DNA of 54,209 nt from Candidatus Rokuibacteriota bacterium (lineage in GTDB: Bacteria; Methylomirabilota; Methylomirabilia; Rokubacteriales; CSP1-6), in NCBI GenBank assembly GCA_003221455.1, contig QHRX01000011.1, positions 1 to 54,209 on the forward strand, in the 5' to 3' direction. Below the pieces are notes generated by a model, which was not told the DNA's origin, ran no database searches, and saw nothing but the letters and a program-made list of their open reading frames with translations. Both the position numbers and the translations under genes were made by a program. Each line of letters begins with the position of its first letter. Position 1 is the stretch's first letter. Shown one piece after another: positions 38,193 to 47,606 of this stretch.

Positions 38193-39611
38193 CTATTTCG
38201 ACGCGCCGGTCTCGGACGGTGCGCTCGACGCCAGCCGGACTTTCTGGCCGGCTCGCACGCGGTCGGCTCCCTCCACGATCACCCGCTCGCCGGGCTTGAG
38301 CCCCTCGGCGATGATCCAGAGAGAGCCGACGCGCGCGTCGACCTTCACCGTGCGCACGTCAACGGTCTCGTCCGGCCGGACCACCGCGACCTGATGGACT
38401 CCCTGCAGGTCCTGGACGGCCCGCTGGGGGATCATGAGCGCACTCTTCTTGACCTCGACGACGGCACGCACCTTGGCGTACTGGCCGGGGCGGAGCACGT
38501 TCCCCGGATTCGCGAAGACGCCACGCGCGAGCACGGTGCCGGTGGTCACGTCGACCTGTCGATCGAGGGCGGCTGCCCGCCCCTGCGTGGGATAGACGCT
38601 TCCGTCCGCTAGGGTCAGCTCCAGCTCGATGTCCCGCGGCGCGCTCGGATCGGCGTCCCATCGGCGGAACACGGCGAGGGCCCGCTGCTCGCTGATGGGA
38701 AACTCCGCGTAGATGGGATCGACTTGCGAGAGCGTCGTCAGGGGCGCGGCGTCACTTGGACCGACGTAGTCCCCGATGTTAGCAACGCGGAACCCGGCGA
38801 TCCCCCCGATCGGTGCCAGCACCCTCGTGTAGCCGAGGTTGAGCCGGGCGTCGGCAAGCGCGGCGCGGGCGGCGGCGATATTGGCTTCCTGGGTCTTTAC
38901 GTCGGCATGCGCCTTCTCGAGCGCGGCCCGCGCCTGCGTCACGCTGGCCTGCGCGTTCAGGACTGTGGCGCGCGCGGCCGCCACCCCCGCGAGGTTGGCA
39001 AGGTTGCTCTGGACCGCATTGTCGAGCTCTTGCTGGCTGACTGACCCGCGCTGGGCCAGCGGTGTGTAGCGGCCGACGTCGAGTTCCGTCTGACGCTGGG
39101 TGGCCTCCGCCCGCTTGACCTGGGCCTCGTCCTGGACCACCGTCGCCATGGCCTGCTCAACCTGCGCCTGACTCGCGCTGACCTGGGCCTTGGCCTGGCT
39201 CAGCTGCGACTGCGCTAGCTGGAGTCTAGCGTCGGCCTGATCGGCGGCGGTCTGAAACGGGCGTGGATCGACCTGGAACAGGAGGTCGCCGGGCTTGACG
39301 AGCGAGCCCTCCTTGTAATTCTGGCTCACGAGGTGGCCGCTGACGCGGGCGCGGATCTGTGCGTTGATGTAGCCGACTAGCGTCCCCACCCACTCGGAGG
39401 AAATCGGCACATCCCGTTCGACCACCGGCTCGACCTGGACCACGGGAGGTGGGGGCGGCCCGGCGGCCGTGGACGAGCCGTGACACCCGGCGAGGAGCAC
39501 CCCGATCACGATGAGGAGCGGACTGAGAAGGGTATGCACGACGCGCACCGCGGGAGCGGACAGACTCGACAACTTCAGGGCAAACGCTCTCCGACAATCC
39601 GCATTGTGCAT
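38193..39611 (-). CDS. RND efflux periplasmic adaptor (AcrA/MexA family)
   Basis: The 472-residue product has an N-terminal signal with lipobox-like LLAGC, a proline-rich stretch, lipoyl/beta-barrel segments (VSGHLVSQNYKEGSLVKPGD) and a long Ala/Gln-rich coiled hairpin (about residues 130-280), longer than in AcrA. The C-terminal membrane-proximal domain includes RPGQYAKVRAVVEVKKSALM. ATG 39611 is chosen for its AGGGG at 6-base spacing over ATG 39617. First gene of the operon adaptor-pump-channel. Confidence 0.94.
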   Translation of the reverse strand: MHNADCRRAFALKLSSLSAPAVRVVHTLLSPLLIVIGVLLAGCHGSSTAAGPPPPPVVQVEPVVERDVPISSEWVGTLVGYINAQIRARVSGHLVSQNYKEGSLVKPGDLLFQVDPRPFQTAADQADARLQLAQSQLSQAKAQVSASQAQVEQAMATVVQDEAQVKRAEATQRQTELDVGRYTPLAQRGSVSQQELDNAVQSNLANLAGVAAARATVLNAQASVTQARAALEKAHADVKTQEANIAAARAALADARLNLGYTRVLAPIGGIAGFRVANIGDYVGPSDAAPLTTLSQVDPIYAEFPISEQRALAVFRRWDADPSAPRDIELELTLADGSVYPTQGRAAALDRQVDVTTGTVLARGVFANPGNVLRPGQYAKVRAVVEVKKSALMIPQRAVQDLQGVHQVAVVRPDETVDVRTVKVDARVGSLWIIAEGLKPGERVIVEGADRVRAGQKVRLASSAPSETGASK

Positions 39612-40052
39612 CTTCATCCCCTTGGGGCTAGCAACTACGCCGCGGGACTCGGCCGTCGATTTTACTTGAGAGGGACCGAAAGGCCAAGGAGATGCACGGC
39701 GCACCGAACGTGGGTCCGTGCCCTAGGAACTAGAGGGGTGAGCAGATCGAGCGCCCGGCTACCGTGCCGCCGCCAGGGTCCGAGCACGGCAAAAAGTTGG
39801 CCGCCCAGCTGAAAATAGGGCGGCGCCCTGTGCCGATCCGGCATGGAGAGCGGCGCCGTGAGCCGGCCCGGTTTGCTGGGCTCGTGGGCGACCACCGCCA
39901 TCAGCGCCCGCTGGGCCTCGCGTTCGTTGTCGACGCTACCTCGCTTTGCGCCCGAGCCGCTTCTGCGATCTACTCCGATCGCGAGAGAACGGCAGGTGCT
40001 CGCCCATGATCACGGCGTGGACGGGTCACTCGGTGTAGCAGATCCCGCGCAC
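39612..40052. other. Intergenic stretch upstream of the RND operon
   Basis: About 440 bases between the cytochrome gene's 3' end and the adaptor gene's start. No gene is supported. The promoter of the RND operon should be in the left part. No palindrome matching the candidate operator at 32664-32682 was noticed here, which leaves TetR control of the pump unproven. Confidence 0.4.
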
Positions 40053-41468
40053 CTACAGCGCCCACAGGAAAGCCACGAGATCCGTTTTCTCCTGGGGTGT
40101 CAGCTGAAGTCCCAGAACCAGGTTGAAGAACTCCACCGTGTCGTCGACGGTCAGGAGCCGGCCGTCGTGAAGGTAGGGCGGCGTGTCCTTGATGCCTCGG
40201 AGGGGGAACGTCTTGATGGGCCCGTCGGCGGACGCCATCATGCCGTTGACCATCTGAGGCCGGTAGAAACGTTCGGCCTTCAGATTGTGCATCAAATTGT
40301 CCGTGTAGTACGGGGGCACGTGGCACGTCGCGCACTGCGCCTTCCCGAAGAAGAGGGCCTGCCCGCGTAGCTCTACCGACGTCGCCTTCCCGGCGTCGAG
40401 TTTCCCGAATACGTCGAGCTTCGGCGCCGGCGGGAAGTCTAGAATCTCCTGGAACTCAGCCATGTCATGAATCTGGCTCCCGCGCTCCAGGACGTTGACA
40501 CCCTTTTTCGTGGCGATCACAGGGTCGCCATCGAAGTAGGCCGCCCGCTGCTCGAACTCGGTGAAGTCCTCGACCGTCTTCAGCGCCCGCTGGGACCCGA
40601 AGACCCGCTGGATGTTCACGCCGCGCAGGGTCGGCGTCTCGATCCGGTGGCGAAACTCCTGCGGGCGAATGTCTCCGACCAGGTGTGCCGCGCCGTTGGT
40701 GCTGCCGTTCTGATGACAGTCGAAGCACGCGACTCCGAGGCTCGGCCGCTCGCTGCGGCGGTCGGCGGTCAGGTTGAACTGCTGCTGGGCGAAAGGCGTG
40801 AGCAGCAGCCGCAGCCCCTCGAGCTGCTTCGGATTCAAGATGCCGTTGAAGAGCTCGTAATAGTTGTCGGTGGTCACCAGCTGGCCCCGCGACACGTCCC
40901 CGAGATCCGGGCGAGTCGTCAGGTAAATGGGCGCCGGGAACTCTGGCAGGAACCGGTCGGGAATGTCGAAGTCCAGATCGAAGCGGGTCAGATCCCTGCC
41001 CGTCTGCTTCTTGACCTCGTCGATGAGGAAGTGGGGAAAAACCATTCCGCCCTCGGGATGGTTCGGATGCGGCAAAGGCATGAAGCCCTTCGGGAAGAGT
41101 CCCTTCTCGCGGATCTCCTCGGGCGTCATCTTCTCGAGCGCCTCCCACGCCACGCCGGCGGGCAGCTTGACGCGGACGCCCTCCTGGATCGGCTTCCCTC
41201 GGCTCATCCTGACGTTAGCGGCGGGACGATCGCCGAGGTCATAGCGTGCGCTGAGCAAATCCAACTGGCGTTTCATGATCTGCGCCTTCGCGGCACTCAT
41301 CCGCGCGAAGACGGTTCGAAAGTCTTCCTCGTTGACCGAGAGATAGCTGGACTTGGACGGATCGGCCATCGTGCTTGCACCCTGGGCGTGCACGCCCAGG
41401 ACGCCGGCCGCCGCGCCAATGGTCACGAGCGCAGCGCCCACGGCGATAAGCTTCCACTCTCGACGCAT
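40053..41468 (-). CDS. Di-haem cytochrome c peroxidase-like protein
   Basis: The 471-residue product has a signal peptide (AVGAALVTIGAAAGVLGVHA) and two haem c motifs, CFDCH (248-252) and CATCH (379-383), with DTPPYLHDGRLLTVDDTVEF after the second, typical of the CcpA/MauG superfamily. A 200-residue N-terminal extension (with HPNHPEGGMVFPHF) precedes the first haem. Peroxidase activity is not certain; some relatives have other oxidation roles. The gene is monocistronic in this view. Confidence 0.85.
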   Translation of the reverse strand: MRREWKLIAVGAALVTIGAAAGVLGVHAQGASTMADPSKSSYLSVNEEDFRTVFARMSAAKAQIMKRQLDLLSARYDLGDRPAANVRMSRGKPIQEGVRVKLPAGVAWEALEKMTPEEIREKGLFPKGFMPLPHPNHPEGGMVFPHFLIDEVKKQTGRDLTRFDLDFDIPDRFLPEFPAPIYLTTRPDLGDVSRGQLVTTDNYYELFNGILNPKQLEGLRLLLTPFAQQQFNLTADRRSERPSLGVACFDCHQNGSTNGAAHLVGDIRPQEFRHRIETPTLRGVNIQRVFGSQRALKTVEDFTEFEQRAAYFDGDPVIATKKGVNVLERGSQIHDMAEFQEILDFPPAPKLDVFGKLDAGKATSVELRGQALFFGKAQCATCHVPPYYTDNLMHNLKAERFYRPQMVNGMMASADGPIKTFPLRGIKDTPPYLHDGRLLTVDDTVEFFNLVLGLQLTPQEKTDLVAFLWAL

Positions 41469-42226
41469 AGCACCCCCTTTGGGCGAGCCGCGACTCTACC
41501 CACTCGCTCCATTTGAGCGCGCAGCATGACCAAGGGGTTGCACCGCGAGGCGATTCCCGCAAGAACACGCAAGAGACTGCCGCCACCGCGCCGGGATCCC
41601 CTGCCCGGCCTTCGGCAATCTGTTCTGCGTCTTCCAGCGGCAGCGCAGTGCGGGGATCGACGTGTGTTGTTCGCGAGGGCCGGCGATCGCGGTGTCGTCT
41701 CGTGCAACCCTCCCGCTCTCCTGCGAAGTGGCGCTCCAGCCCACGACGAATCGCTGGACTGCGTCGGAACAGGTCCCGCCCTCCAGCGGGAGCCGGGTGG
41801 TACGGCGACCAGACGAGCTGGCGGCAACACTTTTCCACGAGAAACCCGCTTCGGTTCATTTCGGCGCCTCCCGCGGTCCTGATGGCACACGGAAGGAAGG
41901 CGGCGGTGATCGCCGACGGGAAAACTTCGTCAGCCGGTGATCACCGCCGCCCTTATCGGCTCCGTGCCGGCTGGCGTGCCCGGTGGTCCCCCACGAAGAC
42001 GACCAATTGGGATCCAGACAAGGTAGTCGAGACTATCCGGCAAATCGCGAATCATCCGGAGGAGCATACGCGCTTCGTTGGTCGCGGCGCTGCTTCAATC
42101 GCTCGAGAACGTGGAGGCCTCGTCCAAGGGGCGCCAGCAGCCTAGGTTCACGCCGATGGACTTTGTTGCGCCCCGCCGGCCCACCGGCGCGCCGGGCCCA
42201 TCTCCGGCGCCGAACTTGATCACAGA
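41469..42226. other. Long intergenic stretch
   Basis: About 758 bases without a firm gene. A plus-strand stretch near 42015-42120 reads NWDPDKVVETIRQIANHPEE, which looks protein-like, and a second frame continues with VAALLQSLENVEASSKGRQQ, so a frameshifted remnant of a small gene is possible, but no family is recognised. Confidence 0.4.
42189..42210 (-). terminator. Hairpin downstream of glgX
   Basis: GCGCCGG (42189-42195) and CCGGCGC (42204-42210) form a perfect 7-bp stem with an 8-base loop just beyond the end of the carbohydrate operon. No T-run follows on the minus strand, so termination there would need Rho or be inefficient. Confidence 0.35.
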
Positions 42227-44329
42227 TCAGCGCCCCTCTCGGCCTGTGGATTGGCGCTCAGGATCGAGGCCTGCGAACAGCACCACCACCGAGCGCGGCT
42301 CCGCACGATAGCTATGGCCGGGAACCGAGGGAGCCTGCTCCCACTCGACGATATCGTCCGGAGAATCGAGGAAGGTGTCGATCCATCGGCGCCATGGATG
42401 TCGACCATCATCGGCGACCGACGGCAGCTCGAACTCGAGTGGCTCCCAGTACGCGTTCAGGATCGCGTGAAAGCACACTCGCTCCGTCGTGAACCTCGCC
42501 GTGAACGCCACGCTGTGCGAGCAGTGACGCCAGTCCGGTTCCTGGAGTCTGACACCGTGCCAGATAATGTCGACCTGCCGGCTCAGCTGGCCCAGGGCCA
42601 CCCGCTGCCGCTCGTGCTCCACGTCTCGCAATACCCGGCGAGCCTTGAGCAAGGTCACGAACCGGTGCACGTCGGCTCGCTTCGCGAGCAGCGTCCAGTC
42701 GAACCAGCTGGTCTCGTTATCCTGACAATAGGCGTTGTTGTTGCCGCCCTGCGTGCGCCGCACCTCGTCGCCCATGAGCATCATGGGCATCCCCGCCGAT
42801 AGCATGGTCACGGTGAAGAAGTTCTTCATCTGTCGCGTGCGCAGCTTGTCGACCGCGGGATCCTCGGTCGGGCCTTCAACCCCACAGTTCCAGCTTCGGT
42901 CGTCGTCCGCGCCGTCGCGGTTGTCCTCGCCGTTCGCCTCGTTGTGCTTGCCGTCGTAGGAGACGAGGTCGTTCAGGGTGAAGCCGTCATGACACGTCAC
43001 GAAGTTGACACTCCCCTCGGGCTCGCGCTGCTTGTGGCCGAAGAGCGACGGGCTGCCGATCAAGCGGTCCGCGAAGCGCTCGACCGAACCTTCCTCGCCA
43101 CGGAAGAAGCTGCGGACATCGTCGCGGAAGCGTCCGTTCCATTCCTTCCAGCTGTCCCCCATGAAGGTACCGACCTGGTACAGGCCCGCCGCATCCCAGG
43201 CCTCGGCGATCAGCTTCGCTCCTGCGAGCGCCGGATCCGACTCGATATCCCACAGCACGGGCGGGCTCGGCATCACGTTGCCCGACTCGTCGCGCTCCAA
43301 GATGGACGCCAGGTCGAACCGGAAGCCATCCACGTGCATCGTGTCAACCCAGTAGCGGAGGCTATCCAGGATCATCCGGCGAACGATGGGATGATTGGCG
43401 TTGAGCGTGTTCCCGGTGCCGCTGTAGTTCGCGTAGCGCGAGCGATCCTCGTCGAGGATGTAGTAGGTCGCGTTGTCCAGCCCGCGGAAGCTCAGCGTCG
43501 GCCCGCCGTGGTCGCCTTCGGCCGTGTGATTGAAGACGACGTCCAGGATGACTTCCAGACCCGCTCGGTGCAGCGCCTTGACCAAGTCGCGAAACTCGTC
43601 GACGGGACCGAGCGGATCTCGACGTGAGCTGTAGGCCTGGTGGGGTGCGAAGAAGGACACCGGCGCGTAACCCCAATAGTTGGCCAGTCCGGGAGGAGCG
43701 TCCTGAGCATCGAACTGGAACACCGGGAGCAGCTCCACCGCCGTGATGCCCAGTCGTTGGAGATAGGGAATCTTCTCGATGAGGCCAGCGAACGTGCCGC
43801 GTGTCTTTTCCGAGACGCCGGAGCTCGGATGACGGGTGAAGCCGCGAACGTGCATCTCGTACACGATGGTCCGCGAGGACGGCCGCTGGAGGGGGGCGTC
43901 GCCCTCCCAGTCGTACGCGGAGATGTCGACCACGATGCTCTTCATCGCCGTCGCGATGTTGTCGCCCGGCCGGCGGGCGGCGTCGCGACCGTACGTCCCT
44001 GGAACCATGACTCCTCGGCCGTAGGGGTCGAGGAGAACCTTGGCGGGATCGAAGCGCATCCCGTTGGAGGGATCGGACGGACCGTCGACCTGATAGCCGT
44101 ATAGCTGGCCGGGCTGAATGTTCGGCAGGAACACGTGCCAGTAGTGGTACGTCCGGTTTGCCGATGGATCGAGGCGAACCACGCGCGCGGCTCTGGCGTC
44201 GTCGACGCGATCGAACAGCAACAGCTGGACCCCCGTTGCGTGTTTCGAGAAGACACTGAAGTTGACGCCGTTCGGTGACGGCGTCGCTCCCAGGGGCGAA
44301 CTGTTGCCTTCCTCGAGGCCGTCGCTCAC
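42227..44329 (-). CDS. glgX: Glycogen debranching enzyme GlgX
   Basis: The 700-residue GH13 enzyme begins SDGLEEGNSSPLGATPSPNG and has a carbohydrate-binding N-terminal domain, the barrel motifs VFNHTAEGDHGGPTLSFRG, the nucleophile region GFRFDLASIL and the acid region LIAEAWDAAG, then FVTCHDGFTLNDLVSYDGKH. GlgX cleaves alpha-1,6 branches left by phosphorylase. GTG 44329 is chosen because it overlaps the tkt stop (GTGA, 44326-44329); the frame open further upstream lies inside tkt. Last gene of the operon. Confidence 0.96.
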   Translation of the reverse strand: MSDGLEEGNSSPLGATPSPNGVNFSVFSKHATGVQLLLFDRVDDARAARVVRLDPSANRTYHYWHVFLPNIQPGQLYGYQVDGPSDPSNGMRFDPAKVLLDPYGRGVMVPGTYGRDAARRPGDNIATAMKSIVVDISAYDWEGDAPLQRPSSRTIVYEMHVRGFTRHPSSGVSEKTRGTFAGLIEKIPYLQRLGITAVELLPVFQFDAQDAPPGLANYWGYAPVSFFAPHQAYSSRRDPLGPVDEFRDLVKALHRAGLEVILDVVFNHTAEGDHGGPTLSFRGLDNATYYILDEDRSRYANYSGTGNTLNANHPIVRRMILDSLRYWVDTMHVDGFRFDLASILERDESGNVMPSPPVLWDIESDPALAGAKLIAEAWDAAGLYQVGTFMGDSWKEWNGRFRDDVRSFFRGEEGSVERFADRLIGSPSLFGHKQREPEGSVNFVTCHDGFTLNDLVSYDGKHNEANGEDNRDGADDDRSWNCGVEGPTEDPAVDKLRTRQMKNFFTVTMLSAGMPMMLMGDEVRRTQGGNNNAYCQDNETSWFDWTLLAKRADVHRFVTLLKARRVLRDVEHERQRVALGQLSRQVDIIWHGVRLQEPDWRHCSHSVAFTARFTTERVCFHAILNAYWEPLEFELPSVADDGRHPWRRWIDTFLDSPDDIVEWEQAPSVPGHSYRAEPRSVVVLFAGLDPERQSTGREGR

Positions 44330-46410
44330 CGCTTGCCCAGCAGCTCCTTGGCCGCCGCCACGACGCGGTCGGGTTCGAAGCCGAACTTCTCTTGAAGTGC
44401 CTTCAGGGGCGCGGAGGCCCCGAACGTTCTCATGCCGATGACGTGGCCGGAGCTCCCGACGTAGCGTTCCCATCCGAACGTCGACGCCTGCTCCACCGCG
44501 ACCCGCGCCTTCACGGTGGGAGGCAGCACGCTGTCCTTATACTCCTGGGTCTGGTGCTCGAAAATGTCCCAGGACGGCATCGAGACCACCCGGGAGCGGA
44601 TGCCCTCCGCCTGCAGCTTGTCGTGGGCCTGTACGGCGAGGCTCAGCTCGCTGCCCGAAGCGATGAGTATCACCGCGGGATTCCCACCCGGGGGGTCTGC
44701 GAGCACGTAGGCGCCCCGCGCGACTCCCGTGGCGGGAGCGTACGTGCGCCGATCCAGGGTCGGCAACGGCTGCCGTGACAGCACGAGCACGGCCGGCTGG
44801 TGGCGTAGCTGCATCACGTAACGGTACGCCTCCACGACTTCGTTGGCGTCTCCGGGCCGCAGCATGACGAGTCCGGGGATCGCGCGCAGCGACGCCAGGT
44901 GCTCGACCGGCTGGTGGGTCGGGCCGTCCTCGCCGTCGCCCATGGCATCGTGCGTGAACACGATGATGGTCGGCAGCTCCATCAGGGCCGAGAGCCGGAT
45001 GGCCGGCCGCGCGTAGTCGCTGAAGATGAAGAACGTCGCTCCGAACGGCCGTAGCTTCGACAGCGAGAGGCCGTTGACGATCGCCGCCATCGCATGCTCG
45101 CGGACGCCGAAATGCAGGGTCTTGCCGCTCGGGCTCCCGGCCTGGAAGCTTCCCGCGCCCTCGTAGGTCAGGGTCGTCTTGTTCGACGGCCCGAGATCCG
45201 CCGAGCCCCCGAGGAACCACGGGATGCTCTGCGCGAGCGCATTCAGCACTCGGCCCGAGGCGTCTCGGCCCGCGATGCCCTTGGCATCCGCCGGGAACAC
45301 GGGAAGGTTGCGATCCCACCCTGCCGGCAGGTCTCGCCGTTGCATCTGGTCGATCTCGCTCGCAAGCTCGGGGTACGTCGCCCGGTACGACGCGAAGAGC
45401 GCCGTCCACCTGCTTCGAGCGGCAGCGCCGCGCGCGCCGACGCCGGCCGCGAAGTGCTCGCGGACGCCGTCGGGGACCAGGAACTGTGCCTCCTCCGGCC
45501 ACCCGTAGCTGCGCTTGGTCAGGCGAACCTCCTCGTCGCCGAGCGGCTCGCCGTGGGCCGCGGAGGTGTCCTGCTTGTGCGGGGAGCCGTAGCCGATGTG
45601 GCTGTCGAGGATGATGAACGTGGGACGCCCCTTCGTGTCCCGGAAGACACCGAGAGCCTGCTGGATGCGATCGAGGTCGTTGGCGTCGCTCACCCGCAGG
45701 ACGTTCCACCCGTACGCCAGGAATCGGGCGGCGACGTCCTCCGTGAAGGCGAGGCTCGTCGGCCCTTCGATAGTGATGTGGTTGTTGTCGTAGACCCAGC
45801 AGAGGTTGTCCAGACCCAGGTGACCGGCGAGGGAGGCGGCTTCCGACGCGACGCCCTCCATCAGGCAACCGTCCCCACATACCGCGTAGATGTTGTAGTC
45901 GAAGATCGCGAAACCCGGTCGGTTGTAGCGGGCGGCGAGCCACTTCTGAGCGATGGCCATCCCCACGCTCGTCGCGACGCCCTGGCCGAGCGGGCCCGTC
46001 GTGGTTTCCACCCCCGACACCCAGTGATATTCGGGGTGCCCGGGCGCCTTACTGCCGATCTGGCGAAAGCGGCGAATGTCCTCCAGGGACACCGAGGGCT
46101 GCCCCAACCGTTCGTAGTCGGCGTTCACCGCCCGCGTCCCCGTGAGATGCAACACGGACCAGAGCAGCATCGAGGCGTGACCGTTGGAGAGCACGAACCG
46201 ATCACGGTTAGGCCAGATCGGGTCCTCGGGATCGAAGCACATCACGCGGTTCCAGATCGTGTAGACGAGTGGCGCGAGCGCCATCGGCGTGCCGGGGTGC
46301 CCCGACTTGGCCTGCTGGACCGCATCGATCGAGAGCGTGCGGATGGTGTCGACCGACAATCGGTCGAGTTCGGTGTCTGCCATCGGTTCCGCGGCATTCG
46401 TGACACTCAT
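44326..46410 (-). CDS. tkt: Transketolase
   Basis: The 694-residue product has the thiamine-diphosphate motif GDGCLMEGVASEAASLAGHL followed by YDNNHITIEGPTSLAF, the AKSGHPGTPMALAPL start segment, HQPVEHLASLRAIPG of the pyrimidine-binding domain, and a normal C-terminal domain. It moves two-carbon units in the non-oxidative pentose phosphate pathway. ATG 46410 overlaps the rpiB stop by 4 bases (ATGA); although the frame is open for a further 300 codons upstream, that sequence is rpiB and pgl in another frame. ATG 46383 is an alternative start. Confidence 0.97.
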   Translation of the reverse strand: MSVTNAAEPMADTELDRLSVDTIRTLSIDAVQQAKSGHPGTPMALAPLVYTIWNRVMCFDPEDPIWPNRDRFVLSNGHASMLLWSVLHLTGTRAVNADYERLGQPSVSLEDIRRFRQIGSKAPGHPEYHWVSGVETTTGPLGQGVATSVGMAIAQKWLAARYNRPGFAIFDYNIYAVCGDGCLMEGVASEAASLAGHLGLDNLCWVYDNNHITIEGPTSLAFTEDVAARFLAYGWNVLRVSDANDLDRIQQALGVFRDTKGRPTFIILDSHIGYGSPHKQDTSAAHGEPLGDEEVRLTKRSYGWPEEAQFLVPDGVREHFAAGVGARGAAARSRWTALFASYRATYPELASEIDQMQRRDLPAGWDRNLPVFPADAKGIAGRDASGRVLNALAQSIPWFLGGSADLGPSNKTTLTYEGAGSFQAGSPSGKTLHFGVREHAMAAIVNGLSLSKLRPFGATFFIFSDYARPAIRLSALMELPTIIVFTHDAMGDGEDGPTHQPVEHLASLRAIPGLVMLRPGDANEVVEAYRYVMQLRHQPAVLVLSRQPLPTLDRRTYAPATGVARGAYVLADPPGGNPAVILIASGSELSLAVQAHDKLQAEGIRSRVVSMPSWDIFEHQTQEYKDSVLPPTVKARVAVEQASTFGWERYVGSSGHVIGMRTFGASAPLKALQEKFGFEPDRVVAAAKELLGKR

Positions 46411-46871
46411 GAGTTTGTCCTCGTCGGGTGGCACTCCAGGAACGCCACCGTGCTCACGCGGCGCGGGTGTCGCCGGGCGTGGCTGAACTCGGCGGCCCGG
46501 AACGTCCGCACGAGATCCCGCGCCACGCCCGGCCCCACCGTGCCGCCGCGGATGCAGGTGATGTTCAGGGGACCGTCCTCGACCCCCTGCCCGGCGGAAG
46601 AGTGGTCGTGGATCAGCGCGGCACGAATTCCTGGAACCTTGTTGGTGCAGATCGAGGCGCCCGCGCCGCTGCCGCAGATAGCTACCCCGCGCTCGACCGT
46701 CTCCGCCGCCACGGCCTGGGCGAGCGGGATGACGAAGGCCGGATCGTCGTCGTCCGGACTCGGCTTGTCCGCACCCAAATCGACGACGTCGTGTCCGGCC
46801 CCGGGCAGCCGCGCGACCAGATCGTCCTTCTGAGCGAACCCGCAGTGATCGGTAGCGATTCCCACGCGCAT
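46407..46871 (-). CDS. rpiB: Ribose 5-phosphate isomerase B (RpiB/LacAB family)
   Basis: The 154-residue product has TDHCGFAQK, the CGSGAGASICTNKVPGIRAA core with the catalytic Cys, and a C-terminal region ending in FSHARRHPRRVSTV. It interconverts ribulose 5-phosphate and ribose 5-phosphate. The usual NVLCLGGRV segment reads NITCIRGGTV, and Ile-to-Ala changes in the CGTGIG motif are present, so it sits in a divergent LacAB/RpiB subgroup. It overlaps tkt by 4 bases. Confidence 0.88.
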   Translation of the reverse strand: MRVGIATDHCGFAQKDDLVARLPGAGHDVVDLGADKPSPDDDDPAFVIPLAQAVAAETVERGVAICGSGAGASICTNKVPGIRAALIHDHSSAGQGVEDGPLNITCIRGGTVGPGVARDLVRTFRAAEFSHARRHPRRVSTVAFLECHPTRTNS

Positions 46872-46910
46872 GCTGATTTCTCCGTGGAGCGGCGTTAGCG
46901 GTGTGATGGG

Positions 46911-47606
46911 TCAGGTCCCCGACGCGGCCGCCGCCTCGCGGTCGGCCAGTACCAGAGCCTGGTGCTGACTGATCCGCCCGGCGGGAATTGACAGGTCGCC
47001 TCGACACAGGCGCGCCAGCATCTCCCCCTTCTCGCGCCCGGTGACCAGCCAGATAATGCGCCGGGACCGGTCGAGCATGGGGTAGGTCAAGGTCATCCGG
47101 CGCCGCCCTTGATAGACCCCCGTGAGCGCGACGTCTCCGTCGAGAACGTCGAGCACCGGATCCCCCGGCACCAGCGACGCGGTGTGGCCGTCGGGCCCAA
47201 GACCCAGATGGGCGAGATCGAGCACGGCGGGAGAGCCGGCAATCTGCTGGAGCGCCAGGGCGTAGCGCGCGCTCGCCGCTTCCAGGTCGGCCGATTCGAC
47301 AGGCATGGCGTGAACCTGCTCGGGGCGTAGCGGACAATGGGCGAGAAGGCTCTCGCGCAGGTGGGTGAGGTTTCGGTCGGGATCTCCCGCCGGTGCCACC
47401 CGTTCGTCCACCTGGACGACATGCACACCGGCCCAGGGCATCTCTTCATCGGCCAGCGCACGCAGCATCTGCCATGGAGTGTGCCCTCCGCTGAAGGCCA
47501 CGATGAAGCGGCCCCGCACGGCCACGCCCGCGCGCGCCTCCGCGGCGGTGAAGGCGGCACCCTCGCGCGCGACCGAATCCGCATCAGCAAGCGCTTCGAT
47601 CCTCAT
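46911..47606 (-). CDS. pgl: 6-phosphogluconolactonase
   Basis: The 231-residue product has the Pgl/NagB-like motifs [27 protein letters not shown] and [12 protein letters not shown]. It hydrolyses 6-phosphogluconolactone made by Zwf. ATG 47606 overlaps the zwf TGA by 4 bases; longer frames upstream are shadows of zwf. The gap to rpiB is 39 bases. Confidence 0.95.
   Translation of the reverse strand: MRIEALADADSVAREGAAFTAAEARAGVAVRGRFIVAFSGGHTPWQMLRALADEEMPWAGVHVVQVDERVAPAGDPDRNLTHLRESLLAHCPLRPEQVHAMPVESADLEAASARYALALQQIAGSPAVLDLAHLGLGPDGHTASLVPGDPVLDVLDGDVALTGVYQGRRRMTLTYPMLDRSRRIIWLVTGREKGEMLARLCRGDLSIPAGRISQHQALVLADREAAAASGT

Noticed and set aside
39612-40052. Plus-strand frame at 39843-40370 as a gene
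   Set aside because: It runs into the antisense of the cytochrome gene and shows no motif or RBS.
46411-47337. N-terminal extension of transketolase to about 1000 residues
   Set aside because: The extra 300 codons overlap rpiB and pgl on the same strand in another frame, have Arg/Gly/Ser-rich shadow composition, and the ATGA overlap at 46407-46410 gives a normal start.
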